NCBI GenBank assembly: GCA_002245135.1 | Contig: NGBS01000892.1 | Location: 1 to 64,000, forward strand | DNA from: Proteromonas lacertae | Taxonomy: Eukaryota; Sar; Bigyra; Opalinata; Proteromonadidae | DNA: 64,000 bases | Direction of reading: 5' to 3' | In this document: one piece after another, positions 8,290 to 18,938 of the stretch | Layout: the number at the start of each line of letters is the position of its first letter | How positions within the stretch are numbered: position 1 is the first letter of the stretch | Notes under the pieces: generated by a model | Database searches by the model: none | The model's input: the letters and a program-made list of their open reading frames with translations, nothing else | Told to the model about the DNA's origin: nothing | Program-made: the position numbers and the translations under genes

Positions 8290-9462
8290 TTATAAGTTCT
8301 TCATCATCTTCTCAAACTCTTCAGCTTTCTTTCTTTTCTCTTCTTCAATTCTCTTCTTAAACTCTTCTTCCATCTTCTTTTCTAATTCATCGTTTTCTTT
8401 TTTCATCTTTTCTTCCATTTGTCTCTTTTGTTCTAATACCCATTTCTTTCTTAACTCTTCTTGTTGTCTCATATTCTCTTCTTCTTGAAGCATTCTAATA
8501 ACAACTAATTCTTCTTTTCTTTTCTTTTCTGCTTCTTCTTGTTTTCTTTTTCTCTCTGCTTCTTCTTGTACTTTTCTAACTCTTTCTTCTTCTTGTTGTT
8601 TTTTCTTTTTTTCTTCATCTTCTTGTTTCTTTCTCTCAGCATCTTGATGTTTAATTTTCTCTTCTATCTCTTTTTGTTTTTCTTCATCTTTTTTAGTTAA
8701 TTCAGCATTAAAATACTTCAATTCAGCATCCAGTATATCAATATCAGTAACATCAAGAAGTGTAGTATCAGACCTTGGTGACATTGGAGGTGTAAAGGTA
8801 GGACTTTGGCTACTTAATAAATCATCAGCAGATGTTCTTGATTCAGTATCTTTCACAATTATACCCATTGGTTCATCAACAAAATCAGAATCCTTAACAA
8901 TCTTTCTTTTCTTTAAATGAATTAATTCATCATCACTATCAATAACTGCTTTTGTTTTAGGTTTCTTTACAGTATCAGTTCTTCTTTTATAAACTCTTTT
9001 AGGTTTTTGAGGTACAGTTGGTGGTGGTGGTTCTTGTTGTGGTTGTTGTTGTTGTTTTAACTGAGGTTGAATAAAAGGTTTAATCTGTTTTACATTTGGT
9101 TTTACTATACTCTTCATCTCATCGTCACTAAAGTATAAATTCATATACTCATTTTGATCTAATGTCTCTAGATGTTTAATGGGAATTAACTTCTGATTAT
9201 CAAACTTACATGAAAAGCAATAATAAACTGCTGTAGCTGACTTCTCTAATTCGATATAGTTGAATTGTGGTGGATTTTGTTTCTTCTTTGATTTTTTGCT
9301 GTCATCATAAGCCAAACTTTGAATATACATTTCGTCGCAAAATGTCTTTAAATGCTGGATATTACGACTCACTTTCTGATAGAACTCATAAGCCTGTCCC
9401 TTTAATGGGAGCTGGGAGCATAATTCTGAATTGGTTGGTTGTTTGACTCTGTCTGCTGGCAT
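8290..9462 (-). CDS. Hypothetical Glu/Lys-rich coiled-coil protein, 390 aa
   Basis: Not recognised. Residues 1-120 look globular, with YYCFSC; then comes a Gln/Pro linker (QLKQQQQPQQEPPPP) and a basic stretch (KPKRVYKRR). From about residue 250 to the end there is a very long charged helix with repeated E-K-K-R heptads, typical of a coiled coil. The ATG at 9460-9462 is the only sensible start. It is the last of four minus-strand, intron-free genes spaced by 110-180 bp. That compact layout suggests one virus-like element. Low-complexity coiled coils make any homology claim unsafe. Confidence 0.55.
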   Translation of the reverse strand: MPADRVKQPTNSELCSQLPLKGQAYEFYQKVSRNIQHLKTFCDEMYIQSLAYDDSKKSKKKQNPPQFNYIELEKSATAVYYCFSCKFDNQKLIPIKHLETLDQNEYMNLYFSDDEMKSIVKPNVKQIKPFIQPQLKQQQQPQQEPPPPTVPQKPKRVYKRRTDTVKKPKTKAVIDSDDELIHLKKRKIVKDSDFVDEPMGIIVKDTESRTSADDLLSSQSPTFTPPMSPRSDTTLLDVTDIDILDAELKYFNAELTKKDEEKQKEIEEKIKHQDAERKKQEDEEKKKKQQEEERVRKVQEEAERKRKQEEAEKKRKEELVVIRMLQEEENMRQQEELRKKWVLEQKRQMEEKMKKENDELEKKMEEEFKKRIEEEKRKKAEEFEKMMKNL

Positions 9463-9644
9463 TTTTGATTGAATGATTGAATAATTAATTTTCTATTAAA
9501 GTAAAAAAATGAAAAAAATAAAATACTGAAAATGAGTAAGAAAAGTGTGAATGAAAAAAAACGGTTTTTCTTTATGTAATTTTTAAGGGGGTGCAAAAAA
9601 ACAACTTTCAAAAATCAAATACGAAAAAAAGACTATATATAAAA

Positions 9645-10028
9645 TTAAATATTTATGATTGGTTTTTGAATTTCAATCTCAGGTTTATTAATAGGAATAA
9701 TTTCTATTTCTGTTTCTAATTGCTCTTCATCTTCATTATCACTAGCATTTCTAGAATTTATTCTACTATTTTCAGGTGTTAAAGTAAATGGAATAGCAGA
9801 AACAATAGTAGATTTTCTTAATGCTAATTGAACAGCAGGTTCTGGCTCAGCTAATATTTCACTTAATTCTGGAGGACAGGCTTTATGATAACACCATGCA
9901 CATATTCTCTTGCATTTATAAAGAATCCATAGAACTACACAACCTAATAAAATATACAGTTCTTGTTTCAAACCATTTAAAGTATCTTTCATATCACCTA
10001 ACATAACTAAAGATGTATTATATGGCAT
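9645..10028 (-). CDS. Hypothetical single-pass membrane protein, 127 aa
   Basis: Not recognised. One hydrophobic helix at about residues 23-40 (ELYILLGCVVLWILYKCKR) is followed by a Cys-containing juxtamembrane segment (ICAWCYHKACPPEL). The rest is a polar, acidic tail (DNEDEEQLETEIEIIPIN) that would lie in the cytoplasm or virion interior by the positive-inside rule. The start is ATG at 10026-10028. It sits between the coiled-coil gene and the zinc-ribbon gene, same strand, no introns. Small membrane proteins are common in Polintons and virophages, so that origin is inferred from context. Confidence 0.5.
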   Translation of the reverse strand: MPYNTSLVMLGDMKDTLNGLKQELYILLGCVVLWILYKCKRICAWCYHKACPPELSEILAEPEPAVQLALRKSTIVSAIPFTLTPENSRINSRNASDNEDEEQLETEIEIIPINKPEIEIQKPIINI

Positions 10029-10108
10029 ATTATGTGAAATTATTTATATATAAAAACGCATAGAAATATAAAAATGAATTTTAAACCAAAAGTTAATTAA
10101 TTATACAA

Positions 10109-10140
10109 GTAGGTGATGTAGTTAGATCTACTGTAGCTAC
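10109..10140. terminator. Weak palindrome over a stop codon
   Basis: GTAG repeats on one side face CTAC repeats on the other around a TAGATCTA core, giving two 4-bp stems with an internal loop. It overlaps the stop (10137-10139) of the zinc-ribbon gene. This is weaker than the hairpins at 4449 and 4707. Confidence 0.25.
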
Positions 10141-10652
10141 CCCCGGATAGAACTTGTAGGTGTTTCTACTTTAGCAATATCTACCTTTGGTCGACCCTCG
10201 GCGGTAGAACTACTCTCTACTTTACGCTTCTTATCTTCTCCACTATTATCACTTCCTTTCTTTACTTCTTCATATCTTCTCTTCTTCTTATTTCTACACT
10301 CTGTACAAGATTTATAGAATACACCTTCACTCTTATAACCAAATTCATCATTAGCTTTCTTCTTACCACAAGTACTACATATCTGTGAATCTGGATCTAA
10401 CTTTGTTATATCCTTTCTTTTTTTAGATTTAGATTCACTTTGTTTTTCTTCCTTCACTTCTTCTTCTTCCATTGTTATATCAATATCATCACCTGGTTGT
10501 TCACTCCATTCTGGATCATCTTCATACTCTTCAATCACAGAATACATACCATCCAACATATCCTTAAATACTTTAATAATTAATGATTTTACATCAGGCA
10601 TTTCATCTTGTAAATCAATACTAGCATCAAGTTCATTTTGTAAATCACTCAT
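10137..10652 (-). CDS. Zinc-ribbon protein of viral/mobile-element type, 171 aa
   Basis: The centre holds a C2C2 zinc ribbon: CSTCGKKKANDEFGYKS followed by SCTECRNKKKRRYEE. This Cys-x2-Cys...Cys-x2-Cys form with DEF and CR(N)KKR is frequent in small proteins of giant viruses, phages and mobile elements, where it is thought to bind nucleic acid. The N-terminal half is acidic (EEEEVKEEKQ) and the C-terminus is Lys- and Ser-rich. The start at 10650-10652 is supported by the lack of another ATG upstream. It lies in the compact minus-strand gene block. The exact role is unknown; transcription or DNA binding is an inference. Confidence 0.6.
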   Translation of the reverse strand: MSDLQNELDASIDLQDEMPDVKSLIIKVFKDMLDGMYSVIEEYEDDPEWSEQPGDDIDITMEEEEVKEEKQSESKSKKRKDITKLDPDSQICSTCGKKKANDEFGYKSEGVFYKSCTECRNKKKRRYEEVKKGSDNSGEDKKRKVESSSTAEGRPKVDIAKVETPTSSIRG

Positions 10653-10784
10653 TTTAATTTATGTAAATTATTTCAAAAATCGCAAGAAATTTACGAATGA
10701 AAAGAATTATGTAATATTATGTTTATTTCTATTCAACCAATCAAAATTCAATTAAAGATCAATGAATTAACAATTATTAGTTAA

Positions 10785-11132
10785 TTAATTACGGGATGAT
10801 CGAAGTTTATATGGTAAAATGTTCTTTTCATCAATACCATAACGCTTTAACATCTTTGTTTTTCTGCGCTCTTCTTCAGGATCAACCCATTTTCTAGGAC
10901 GTATAGTTGCTTGTGCTACTCTAGTTGGTTTATGAATTGCACGCCATTCTTCATACTTTCTATCATCCTCATCAGCTGTATCAGAAGTATACCACATTAC
11001 TACTGGAGGTGATGGTTGAGCTACTATTCTAGCTACTTCACTTTCTATGATTGCATAGATTCTTTCAAAGTCTTCATCTTCTCGCTTATTTCTATCTTCT
11101 ATATTAACATTCTCGATCCAAATTCTTGACAT
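10785..11132 (-). CDS. Hypothetical charged protein, 115 aa
   Basis: Not recognised. The preferred start is the ATG at 11130-11132 (MSRIWIENVNIEDR); an upstream in-frame extension is hydrophobic, poorly coding and probably leader. The product is acidic and Arg-rich, with the segments EDFERIYAIIESEVARIVAQ (probable helix), WYTSDTADEDDRKYEEW and RKWVDPEEERRKTKMLKRYG. It is the first gene of the minus-strand block 8290-11132, so a promoter should lie at 11133-11270. The candidate structured RNA at 11274-11390 lies just beyond. Confidence 0.45.
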   Translation of the reverse strand: MSRIWIENVNIEDRNKREDEDFERIYAIIESEVARIVAQPSPPVVMWYTSDTADEDDRKYEEWRAIHKPTRVAQATIRPRKWVDPEEERRKTKMLKRYGIDEKNILPYKLRSSRN

Positions 11133-11273
11133 TTTTTTGAAATTATGATTGTATAAAAACAATAAGAAAGAGTTAAATGAAATTATATACAAAAAACAAA
11201 AGAAAAATTTTAACCCATAAAATTACTCAAACACTAAAATATATAAAGAATTTTAAACTCACCGCTTCCTCCA

Positions 11274-11390
11274 GTATAACCCGTACCAAAAACTAATTTA
11301 CACTCAAATCGCTTATTCTTACCTGTAGAAGGCACCTAAGAATAGTCTGGTACGGTTTACCCACCTACAGTGATATTCTTACGGTTATAC
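11274..11390. ncRNA. Candidate structured RNA with nested stems and a possible pseudoknot
   Basis: Three nested pairings are visible: GTATAAC (11274-11280) with GTTATAC (11384-11390), CCGTACCA (11281-11288) with TGGTACGG (11348-11355), and CTTATTCTTA (11312-11321) with TAAGAATAG (11337-11345). CTGTAG (11323-11328) in the terminal loop also pairs with CTACAG (11365-11370), which would make a pseudoknot. The stretch is visibly richer in G and C than the DNA on either side. Strand and function are unknown. It could instead be an element terminus, because it lies at the edge of the virus-like gene block. Confidence 0.35.
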
Positions 11391-12045
11391 ATATATAATT
11401 GAATAGCTTTTATAGATATTTTACTGTGTTATTTTATAATACTCTTACCCCCCCCAAAAAAAAATGATTCATTATTTAAGATGTAAGTGTAACAATATTT
11501 ATAAAAATATATCTTCTTTTTTCTTTTCTTTTGACTATTTTAAATTATACCAATGTAATAATTTACCAATCATTCATTACAATTGTTATATGTGTTGTAT
11601 TATTATAGTAATCATTCAATACAATTTACCAATAATTCTTTTTATTTATATAAATTCTGATTATTGAAAATGTATTTTTCATCAATTTCGTAATAATATT
11701 TCTAGAAGAAGAAAGAATAATTATCATCTTATTCTACAATAATTCTTCTAAAACCATTATCAACACTATTCCACTTTCATTTTTTATTTGTATTTTTCAT
11801 TTAATTTCTTTTCTTTCTCATATCATATTTCCAATCTTTGCTTCATCTAGGGCACCAACTACTATCTCATCATATTGATCTTCAAATCTTGCTAAATTCA
11901 TTATAAAGATATTATCTAATGTAAATGTCTTGGTTATTGCAATTATCTTTAAAGTTTTGAATTAATATTAAACTCTCTTTGAAATTATCAATCACTTCAT
12001 AATATACTAGAATTTTCATAAACAAAGTCTCTTATACGTTTATAA
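11391..12045. other. AT-rich stretch without a supported gene
   Basis: No gene is supported. A short Cys/Ile/Tyr-rich plus-strand frame at 11464-11667 has the composition of random AT-rich DNA. The right part probably contains more, unrecognisable, HYDIN pseudogene sequence on the minus strand. Confidence 0.5.
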
Positions 12046-15000
12046 ATTGTATAAATATGGGATATGGAGTAATAGTTTGAATAACATCTCAGTATTTAAT
12101 AATTCTTCTATCTTTTCATTCAACTTTTGTTTATTGAATATTTTCTACTGGAAATGCCCCAGTATCTACTGTTTGAGTTTCACCTGCTTCAATATCGATT
12201 TGGGTTGGTTCTATTGTGAATATTCCATCATCATTTTTCATTGACAAATCAATTGTTGATAAAGATGGATTGTTTTCTCTCATATTTATGTTTTTGCCTA
12301 TTAATAATTGACCAAATTCATAATATCCTTTGTTCTTTATTTATCTCTTACTTATTATTTGTTGTTCATTCTTTTGTTTTATTGATTTCATAAATATATC
12401 TTTCGGATTTTGATTAATTTTTGGATAATCACAAATACCACTGATTGGAACTTCATACGTTTTATCTTTATTAACTATCTCAAAGTGGAAACAATAGTTA
12501 AATTTATCAGTTTCTAAGTATTCAAATGTCACTTTTAATGGCAATTCTTCATCAAGTTCTAATTTCCATCTTGTGGTATTATTTTCATCTATTAATTTAT
12601 AATTACTTGTTGGTATTAAGGGTTTTCTTGGAATTTGCTTCTTAACTAATTGGAATACTACTGGAGGTGGAACTTTCCAATCTCCATATATATTAAACAA
12701 TGGAACTGTTTCTTTGATTTCTTGAATCATTATATCAATATCACTTTCACCATTGTTATTGATTATATCACATAATAAACCAACTCCAAATGGTGGAGGA
12801 GGAGGTGGTGGTGGTTTTTCTTTTTTACATTTCTATGAGTTTTTATCTCCTTTCTTATCAATTGATTTACTTCTTTTTCCTCCTTTCTTTGGATCAGGTA
12901 AAGCTGATCTTTCTTCTACTACTGGTTCTGGTTCTTCAGGTGGTGGTAATTCCACTGCCAATTTATCACCTACATTTCTTACTTCAGTTTGAATTACATT
13001 ATAATCTTTATATTATACAATAAGTTATTCCTCCTTGTACTTTGATTGGAATTGCTAAATTATATCTTCCATAAGGTAAATCAGATTTCGCTGTAATACT
13101 AGCTGTAAATGTCACTGTTGAACTTTCTGGTAATCTTTTCACTTCATCTGGAGTTAATGTATATCCACTCTCTTTTAAAGTTCTTCTTTCTATTCCGAAA
13201 TTCACTGGTAAATTACCTATGTTAGTTATTGTAAATGTCTTCGTCTTGCAATCAATTCGAACTACATTACCAAAATCTACTACAACCTAAATGTAAATTA
13301 GATATTTTCTTATTCGCCATTTTTGTTGTTTTGCCTGTTTTATTACTGATATTTGTTAAACCAGTTTCAGGTGTTTTTATAGTTTTATCAACTACTCCTT
13401 CACTTTTTGAACCATTTACAGATGTTCCATTTATTTCTTTCTCTTTTCGAGGTAAACATAAATCAACAGGATTTTGATTGTTTATTTCATCTAATAATAA
13501 ATCAATATAATATAATCTTAATGCTTCAAATTCTCTATCAACTGTGATTTGTAATCCTGTTGTATTCTTTCCTGAAGGTAATTTGTTCGTATTTGTCATC
13601 ATTTTAAGTGGAGAATCATTCTGTTGTGAATTCTTACTTCTGACAGAAACTGATTTTTGACTATTTACTCTTGCAGATCGCTGTTTCTTGTTTTCATCTT
13701 TTTCTTTTTCTTTAGATTTTTCTTCTTCTGCATTTGTATTTGCTACTGTTGGTTCTTCACTATGTGGTGCTAATTCTCCTTCTATTTTTGGTTCTGGTGG
13801 TAATTCTTTTAACCATGTGTTGGTGAATTAACTGGAACTCCATCTACAATTATTGGCTTTTCAGCTTCAACTGGTTTTTCTTTTTCTTCTTCTGTTGACG
13901 GTTGTTCTGGCTGTTGTTGTTGTCATGCTTCTTCTCCTTCAGTATTTATAATAGTGTTATTATTACTTTCATCTATTGAAGATTCTACTACTTCAGGTAA
14001 AGATGGTTGTTGTTTGATTGGTGATGGTAAAGCTGGAATGATAATGGATGTTCTGTATTGGATAATTCAATCAATCTATCAGCTTCTTCCAAGTAATGTT
14101 CCCAATTATCTGGTATTACCAATTCAGCATCATTCATTTTGATATTTGCATAAATACCTGTTATATAAAGTAGAAAATCTATTGGAACATAATGAGCTAT
14201 TTCTATTACTAATTTCTCTATTACTGAATCTGGAATTCCTACTCTCATTTTAACAGAGATTCTTTGTTGATCATGAGATGGAATTAATCCATTACATGGT
14301 GAAACACTAACTAAACCAGGTCGAGATACACTATCAGTTGAGATTTTAAATGGAAAATCTACTGAACCTGTATTAAATATATGAAAATCTCTTTCTTTTA
14401 CTTTCATATAAGGAATTCTACCAAAATCAATATTCTGTTTATCCAATCTATAAGATACTACAGAACTTTCACCTTTCATTTTGATATTATAAACTGGTCC
14501 TCCATCTACATAGCATTTACCCAATGTTCTTGATAATACATGTGGTATTCCAGAATATCTCAATTCCATTTCTTCACATTCACCTAGTTGTAAAATACCT
14601 TGAATTGGAGTTATTTCAAATACTTAATTGATTGGAGATGCTTGATTTTCAGTTTCATCTATTTCTAATTCCCAATGATAAGGACAAGGAATTGTTCGAC
14701 GATTTTCAGTTGAAAATAATAATGTTCTTTGAGAATTATTCAATAAACAACCTAAATCAAAATCATTTTGAGATAACCATGGAATTGAATCTTTCTGAGG
14801 ATGATCTTCATATCTTATATTCAATATTCCTTTTATTTTACATGAGATTTTATCATCTTTATAATTTGGATCAAATTCCACTGTCACATTCATTGATTCA
14901 TTTGGTTCTAAATGGAATTCATTCATACTCAATAATAATGGAGCTGCTATACTTATTATCACATCTAAACTCAATGTTGATATATTCTTAAATACAACTG

Positions 15001-16861
15001 TCTTACTTTGAACTTCGATTTTCTCTTCAGAACATTGAATTAATGGATTCATAAAATTCACTTTTACTTCGGTTTCTTTTGCTTCATTATTTCTTATTTC
15101 TCCATCAAATTTCCTCAAACAAGAAAACATTTTCATCATTTCACAGGGTTTTTCACAACTTCCAGATGTTACAAAACTTCAAGCAGTATTGGGTTTTAAT
15201 TCGATTGCATTGGGAGTTATAGTAAATATAGCTTCATAAGGTTTGAATTCATTTCACTTTCCATCTTTGATTTATTGGCTTTAAAAGATTTTTCTTTTTC
15301 TACTGCTGTTTGATTTATCCAAGTTAATCTTTGACTTCTTAAACCTCGGTTTCTAATAAAAATACTCTTTCGATTGTTCTGTTTGTGAATTGATCACCAA
15401 AATCAATTACATCTACTGGATCTTCTCAAAATATTGTTGTTATTATACATTTAGCTGTAACTGGAAGAATTTCACTATCTCCTTCAGTTGCTGCTATGTA
15501 TATTGTATCTTTATAAGCTGATACATCTTCCAACATACAACTAACTACTATCTTTTGAGATTCTTTACTTTGTAATATACCATCAACTATATCAGTATTA
15601 AAATAAAATCCTCGTTCAAAATCTAATTTATAAAAAGCTGGAATTGAAGTTGGATTAGTTATTGTAAATTCTTTTGTATGAGTATCTAAACAAGTTATAT
15701 CACCAAATTTTATATGATTTAAAGTAGATTTTATCACTGGTCCAAGTCCATTTGCTTCTAATACTAATACCAATGGAGGATATTGACTGCCAATTATTTG
15801 AATATATAATGGAATTCTCATATCACCTAATTTCTCAGGATTTAATTAAACTTTAATCATTTGAGTTGCCATTGGTCCAATTACACCTTTAGCTGGATCA
15901 GGGAAATAACTACCAATCGATTTACTTCTTTCATCTTGTTCTGTTTTCAAATTGAGCACTTAAATTGGATTTATTCTTTAATGTTAAAGTTCGATAATAA
16001 GTATATCTTAAATAACAATCTCCATATTTCAATGATTCTTCTTATAATTCTACTTCAGCTACTCGACATTCAGCACTTATTGGAATTGTTAATAAAGCTT
16101 CACCTACACTTTCAATATCAATTGCTAAACAATAATCATATACTTTTATTGTTTGAGATATGAAATTGATTTTGATTTTCTCTTCTCCTTCTGGTAATAC
16201 TGTTGCTACTGCTTGAATTATTTCGAATTCTTTGTTTAAGTAATTGCCATCTTGAGTAACTCGTAAATTGAATATAAATGGAACAGAGGAAGTATTTCTT
16301 AATATCAAATCAGTTGAGTTTAAAAATGCATAACTTACAATACCAAAATCTAGTTTATTCTTATTAAAGAAGAATGTTGGACCAACTACATGTCCTTTTA
16401 TTGTTAATACCACATTATTAGTTGCTCCTTTTAATGCAAATTCAAAATGATCACTAAATTCACCAAGAGTTGAACTTGTATAAGATACTTTGATTGTTAC
16501 ACTTTCTTCTATATCTAATTCACCTTGGTGGAGTAATTATTACATTTGGTTTAATTGATCCTTCATTGGTAAGTGATACTTCAACCAATATCTAAATCTT
16601 GAGCTTGAGCTTTTTTTCTTCTAATTAATACATTTTTTCTCCTAAAGTCTAAATCAACACTATTCTGCTGTATATTTGATATATTATTTTTTCTACTCTA
16701 TAATTGGGCCTAGTTAATCTTTGACTTCTTAAACCTCGATTTTCTATTAAAATGCGCTTTCAGCTTATCTGTTAATAAATTTATCACCAAAATCAATTAC
16801 ATCTACTTTATCTTCATAGAATAGTGATGCTTCTATACCTTTCGCTGTACATGATAGTATT
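12046..16861 (-). pseudogene. HYDIN: HYDIN (central-pair apparatus protein) pseudogene
   Basis: HYDIN is a roughly 5,000-residue protein of many ASH/MSP-type beta domains in the axonemal central pair. Here its blocks appear in the right order in alternating frames. At 16042-16413, VVGPTFFFNKNKLDFGIVSY is HYDIN-like; at 15426-15821 and 14624-15139 are further repeats. At 13988-14569 the GGPVYNIKMKGESSVVSY block is highly characteristic. At 13008-13205 comes FGIERRTLKESGYTLTP, at 12341-12730 GICDYPKINQNPKDIF, and near 12127-12330 a YYEFGQLLIGKN block. Stops and frame changes separate every piece, while the adjacent axonemal gene is intact. Only part of the family length is present. It is a dead copy; the functional gene must be elsewhere. 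Confidence 0.8.
15325..15475 (-). repeat. HYDIN segment duplicated at 16705-16861
   Basis: About 150 bp encoding a DFGDQFTNRT...RNRGLRSQRLTW-like segment recur at 16705-16861 with substitutions and indels. Both copies have frame breaks, and the distal copy also has in-frame stops. The shared GLRSQRLT codons remain nearly identical. A partial tandem duplication, followed by decay, is the simplest account. Confidence 0.6.
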
Positions 16862-17345
16862 ATACAGTTTATAAATAATATAAAGTAAATATTTTGATAA
16901 TAATAATAATAATAATAATATATATATATATATAGTGCTTACATTTTGATTTTCTGATATTAAAAAAAAACTGTCAAGTTTGACAAGCTTGATTTTTCTT
17001 TTTTGAAATATCTTCATATCTTGATATAATATTTTAACATTCTTCAAAGTTTCTACTGAAATTCATTTTTTCTCTTTGACTGAATAAAAAAACATACAAA
17101 CAAAAAAGTTGAAGAAAATGAAATTTTAAATTAAAAATGACGTCAGAAGGGGTATAATTCTTAATTCCTGTGTAACTGACACTTCTCATTTAGACATTAT
17201 ATGTCAATAAAAACATAAAATTTGGAATATTCATAATTTCTAGAATATATTTTAATAGTTTTTATTCAATATTATGACAATTAATAGTTACTCATAGATG
17301 TAGGTTATATGACAAAGTAAGTATAAAAGTAACAATTTTTCATCA
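16862..17345. other. Intergenic stretch with (TAA)n and (TA)n microsatellites
   Basis: No gene is seen. An ATA/AATAAT tandem run followed by TA repeats occupies about 16898-16934. The rest separates the HYDIN relic from the hAT relic and may contain the lost right end of the hAT element. Confidence 0.5.
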
Positions 17346-17348
17346 AGA

Positions 17349-18409
17349 CTAGTGAGAATATGTATATAGTTTGTTTTGAAAGTGTCTGGTAGACAAACGG
17401 CCAACTCTGACAAACAGCACACAACATCTCTTTCTTTTTACTGCTTTTTCAAGATATTTATCTAATGTAGTTTCTTTTATTGAATATGTTTCTTCAATTT
17501 CAGTGTTTATAAAATTCAATGAATTAATTAATAAACTTTTAGATTTTTCAAATTCTAAATCGCTAAACCCTAGAGTAATATGAAGAATGAATGATTTCAC
17601 TCTAGGGTCAACATGCAGCACAACAGAGGCAAATCACTATCATTACATATATTATTTAGTCTTTCTATCATATTAATTTTGATACTCTCAGCATATTCCT
17701 GTATAATACAATCTGTTTTGAACTCAAATAAAGTCTATTTATAATGTAATACAGCCATTCCCATAGTCATGTTTCTATCTTCCAATATCTTAGTAAGTTT
17801 GTATAATGGTTCGAGTATATCACATAGTTTATCTAGAATAACATACGCTATATTGGTAGGGGAAGGGATAAATTTTAGCAACTCATCTTCTTTTGGTTTT
17901 ATGGCATTAACTATACCTATAAGTTTTTCTTGGTTATACTGTTTAAGATTGTTTTTATATTCATTTGTTTTTCTTCATAATATTGATGTAATATTTCTTT
18001 ACTTTCATAAAATTTCTTTAACATAATATATAAACTATTCCACCGAGTTGTCGTTAAAGTAGGTATAAATAAATTGAGCTTATTTTTGTTTACGACGGTT
18101 CCTTGGTGGCTTATATCCTAATTTATTGCAGAATCTACGAAAATTACTACTGTCTAACACAGTAGTGCTTATATGATCGTAAGTGATGAAATCAAATAAG
18201 CTTTGTTCTATCTCATCATTGTTTATCTTTACATCTTCATCTACATAATTATGCGAACTAATTTGGTGAAGTTTGACAGCCTTTCCATTTTTCACGTTAC
18301 AAGCGTATCGAACACCACAAAACATGCAAATGCATTTATCAAGGCTTTTTATCTTTAACATATTATACCAAAAGTTTTTGTAGAAGTTAAAATTAAGATG
18401 TTTAAGCAT
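17349..18409 (-). pseudogene. hAT-family transposase relic with BED zinc finger
   Basis: The 5' part (18080-18409) encodes a BED-type finger: CMFCGVRYACNV with a downstream H-x4-H in KLHQISSH, then FITYDHISTTVLDSSNFRRF, the usual hAT N-terminal motif. Downstream, in other frames, come a TTTRWNSLYIMLKKFYES-like block, CDILEPLYKLTKILEDRNMT and, at 17349-17621, LHVDPRVKSF, matching the hAT LDPRFK block. Stops and frame changes separate them, and the catalytic core between the BED and TRWN blocks is largely missing. About 350 residues are covered out of the 500-700 usual for the family. It is a dead, internally deleted copy. Confidence 0.75.
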
Positions 18410-18744
18410 ATTTGCCTCTTTTAAGGCAATAACTTCACGAGCCGCTCCAATTGGTAAAACTATACTCCTAGAATATATAATGATAGATTATATTAGATAC
18501 ATTTATGATAATTTTAAGAAATGATTAATGTCAAGCTAAAAGTTTGCCATTTTTTCTTTCAAATTTTTATTATCATTCTATACTTTATATTACATATAAA
18601 ACACAATAGAATAACTCATTGGTAAGGTTAGATTCAATTATGAAGAAAGAAAAAGCGCATCGACCGACGATTAATTCGGTATTTTATAGAATGATATATA
18701 GAGCTTGAATTCAATATGTACAGTTAGATAATATTATTAATATC
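18410..18744. other. 5' region of the hAT relic
   Basis: No gene is seen. This lies between the transposase relic and the element terminus and probably is its 5' leader. A CGACCGACGATTAATTCGG segment near 18660 echoes the subterminal CGGTC motifs of the terminus. Confidence 0.4.
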
Positions 18745-18862
18745 ACATGTTTAGGAGGAGGTCAGCTAATAGTTACTACAGCCTGGTGTCGGTCAACATT
18801 TGTTTATTGACCTACCACCGATCGGTTTTCTCAGTCGGTCATGACCGATTTATACAACCCTG
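18745..18862 (-). mobile_element. Terminus of the hAT element with subterminal repeats
   Basis: Read on the minus strand the element begins CAGGGTTGTATAAATCGG, the CAGGG start typical of hAT transposons. Within the next 90 bp are the palindrome CGGTCATGACCG and several GGTCA/TGACC and CGGTC copies, as expected for subterminal transposase-binding sites. The matching CCCTG end is not found near 17 kb, so the other terminus has been lost or diverged. Confidence 0.55.
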
Positions 18863-18938
18863 CATTTAGAAACACTTAGAAACAGCAATAAATAAACCAT
18901 ACAAAATTAAAAAAAAAAATAAACTAATGTATATTATT

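Noticed and set aside
9402-9611. Minus-strand 69-aa ORF with a hydrophobic segment
   Set aside because: It overlaps the true start of the coiled-coil gene in another frame and has poly-T/Phe composition.
11315-11390. U1 snRNA, suggested by ATTCTTACCTG on the plus strand
   Set aside because: Beyond the 5'-like end no U1 loop I, stem or Sm site is visible.
11464-11667. Small Cys-rich protein gene
   Set aside because: The composition is that of translated AT-rich DNA, with no upstream context or family signature.
12753-13023. Gly-rich and hydrophobic plus-strand ORFs
   Set aside because: They are antisense shadows of Pro-rich codons in the HYDIN pseudogene.
16894-16934. Centromere or origin in the TAA/TA repeats
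   Set aside because: Simple microsatellite runs of this size are common throughout the window.
17100-17175. CAGAAGGGGTATAA as the second hAT terminus
   Set aside because: It is only partly similar to CAGGGTTGTATAA, is in the wrong relation and no 8-bp target duplication matches.
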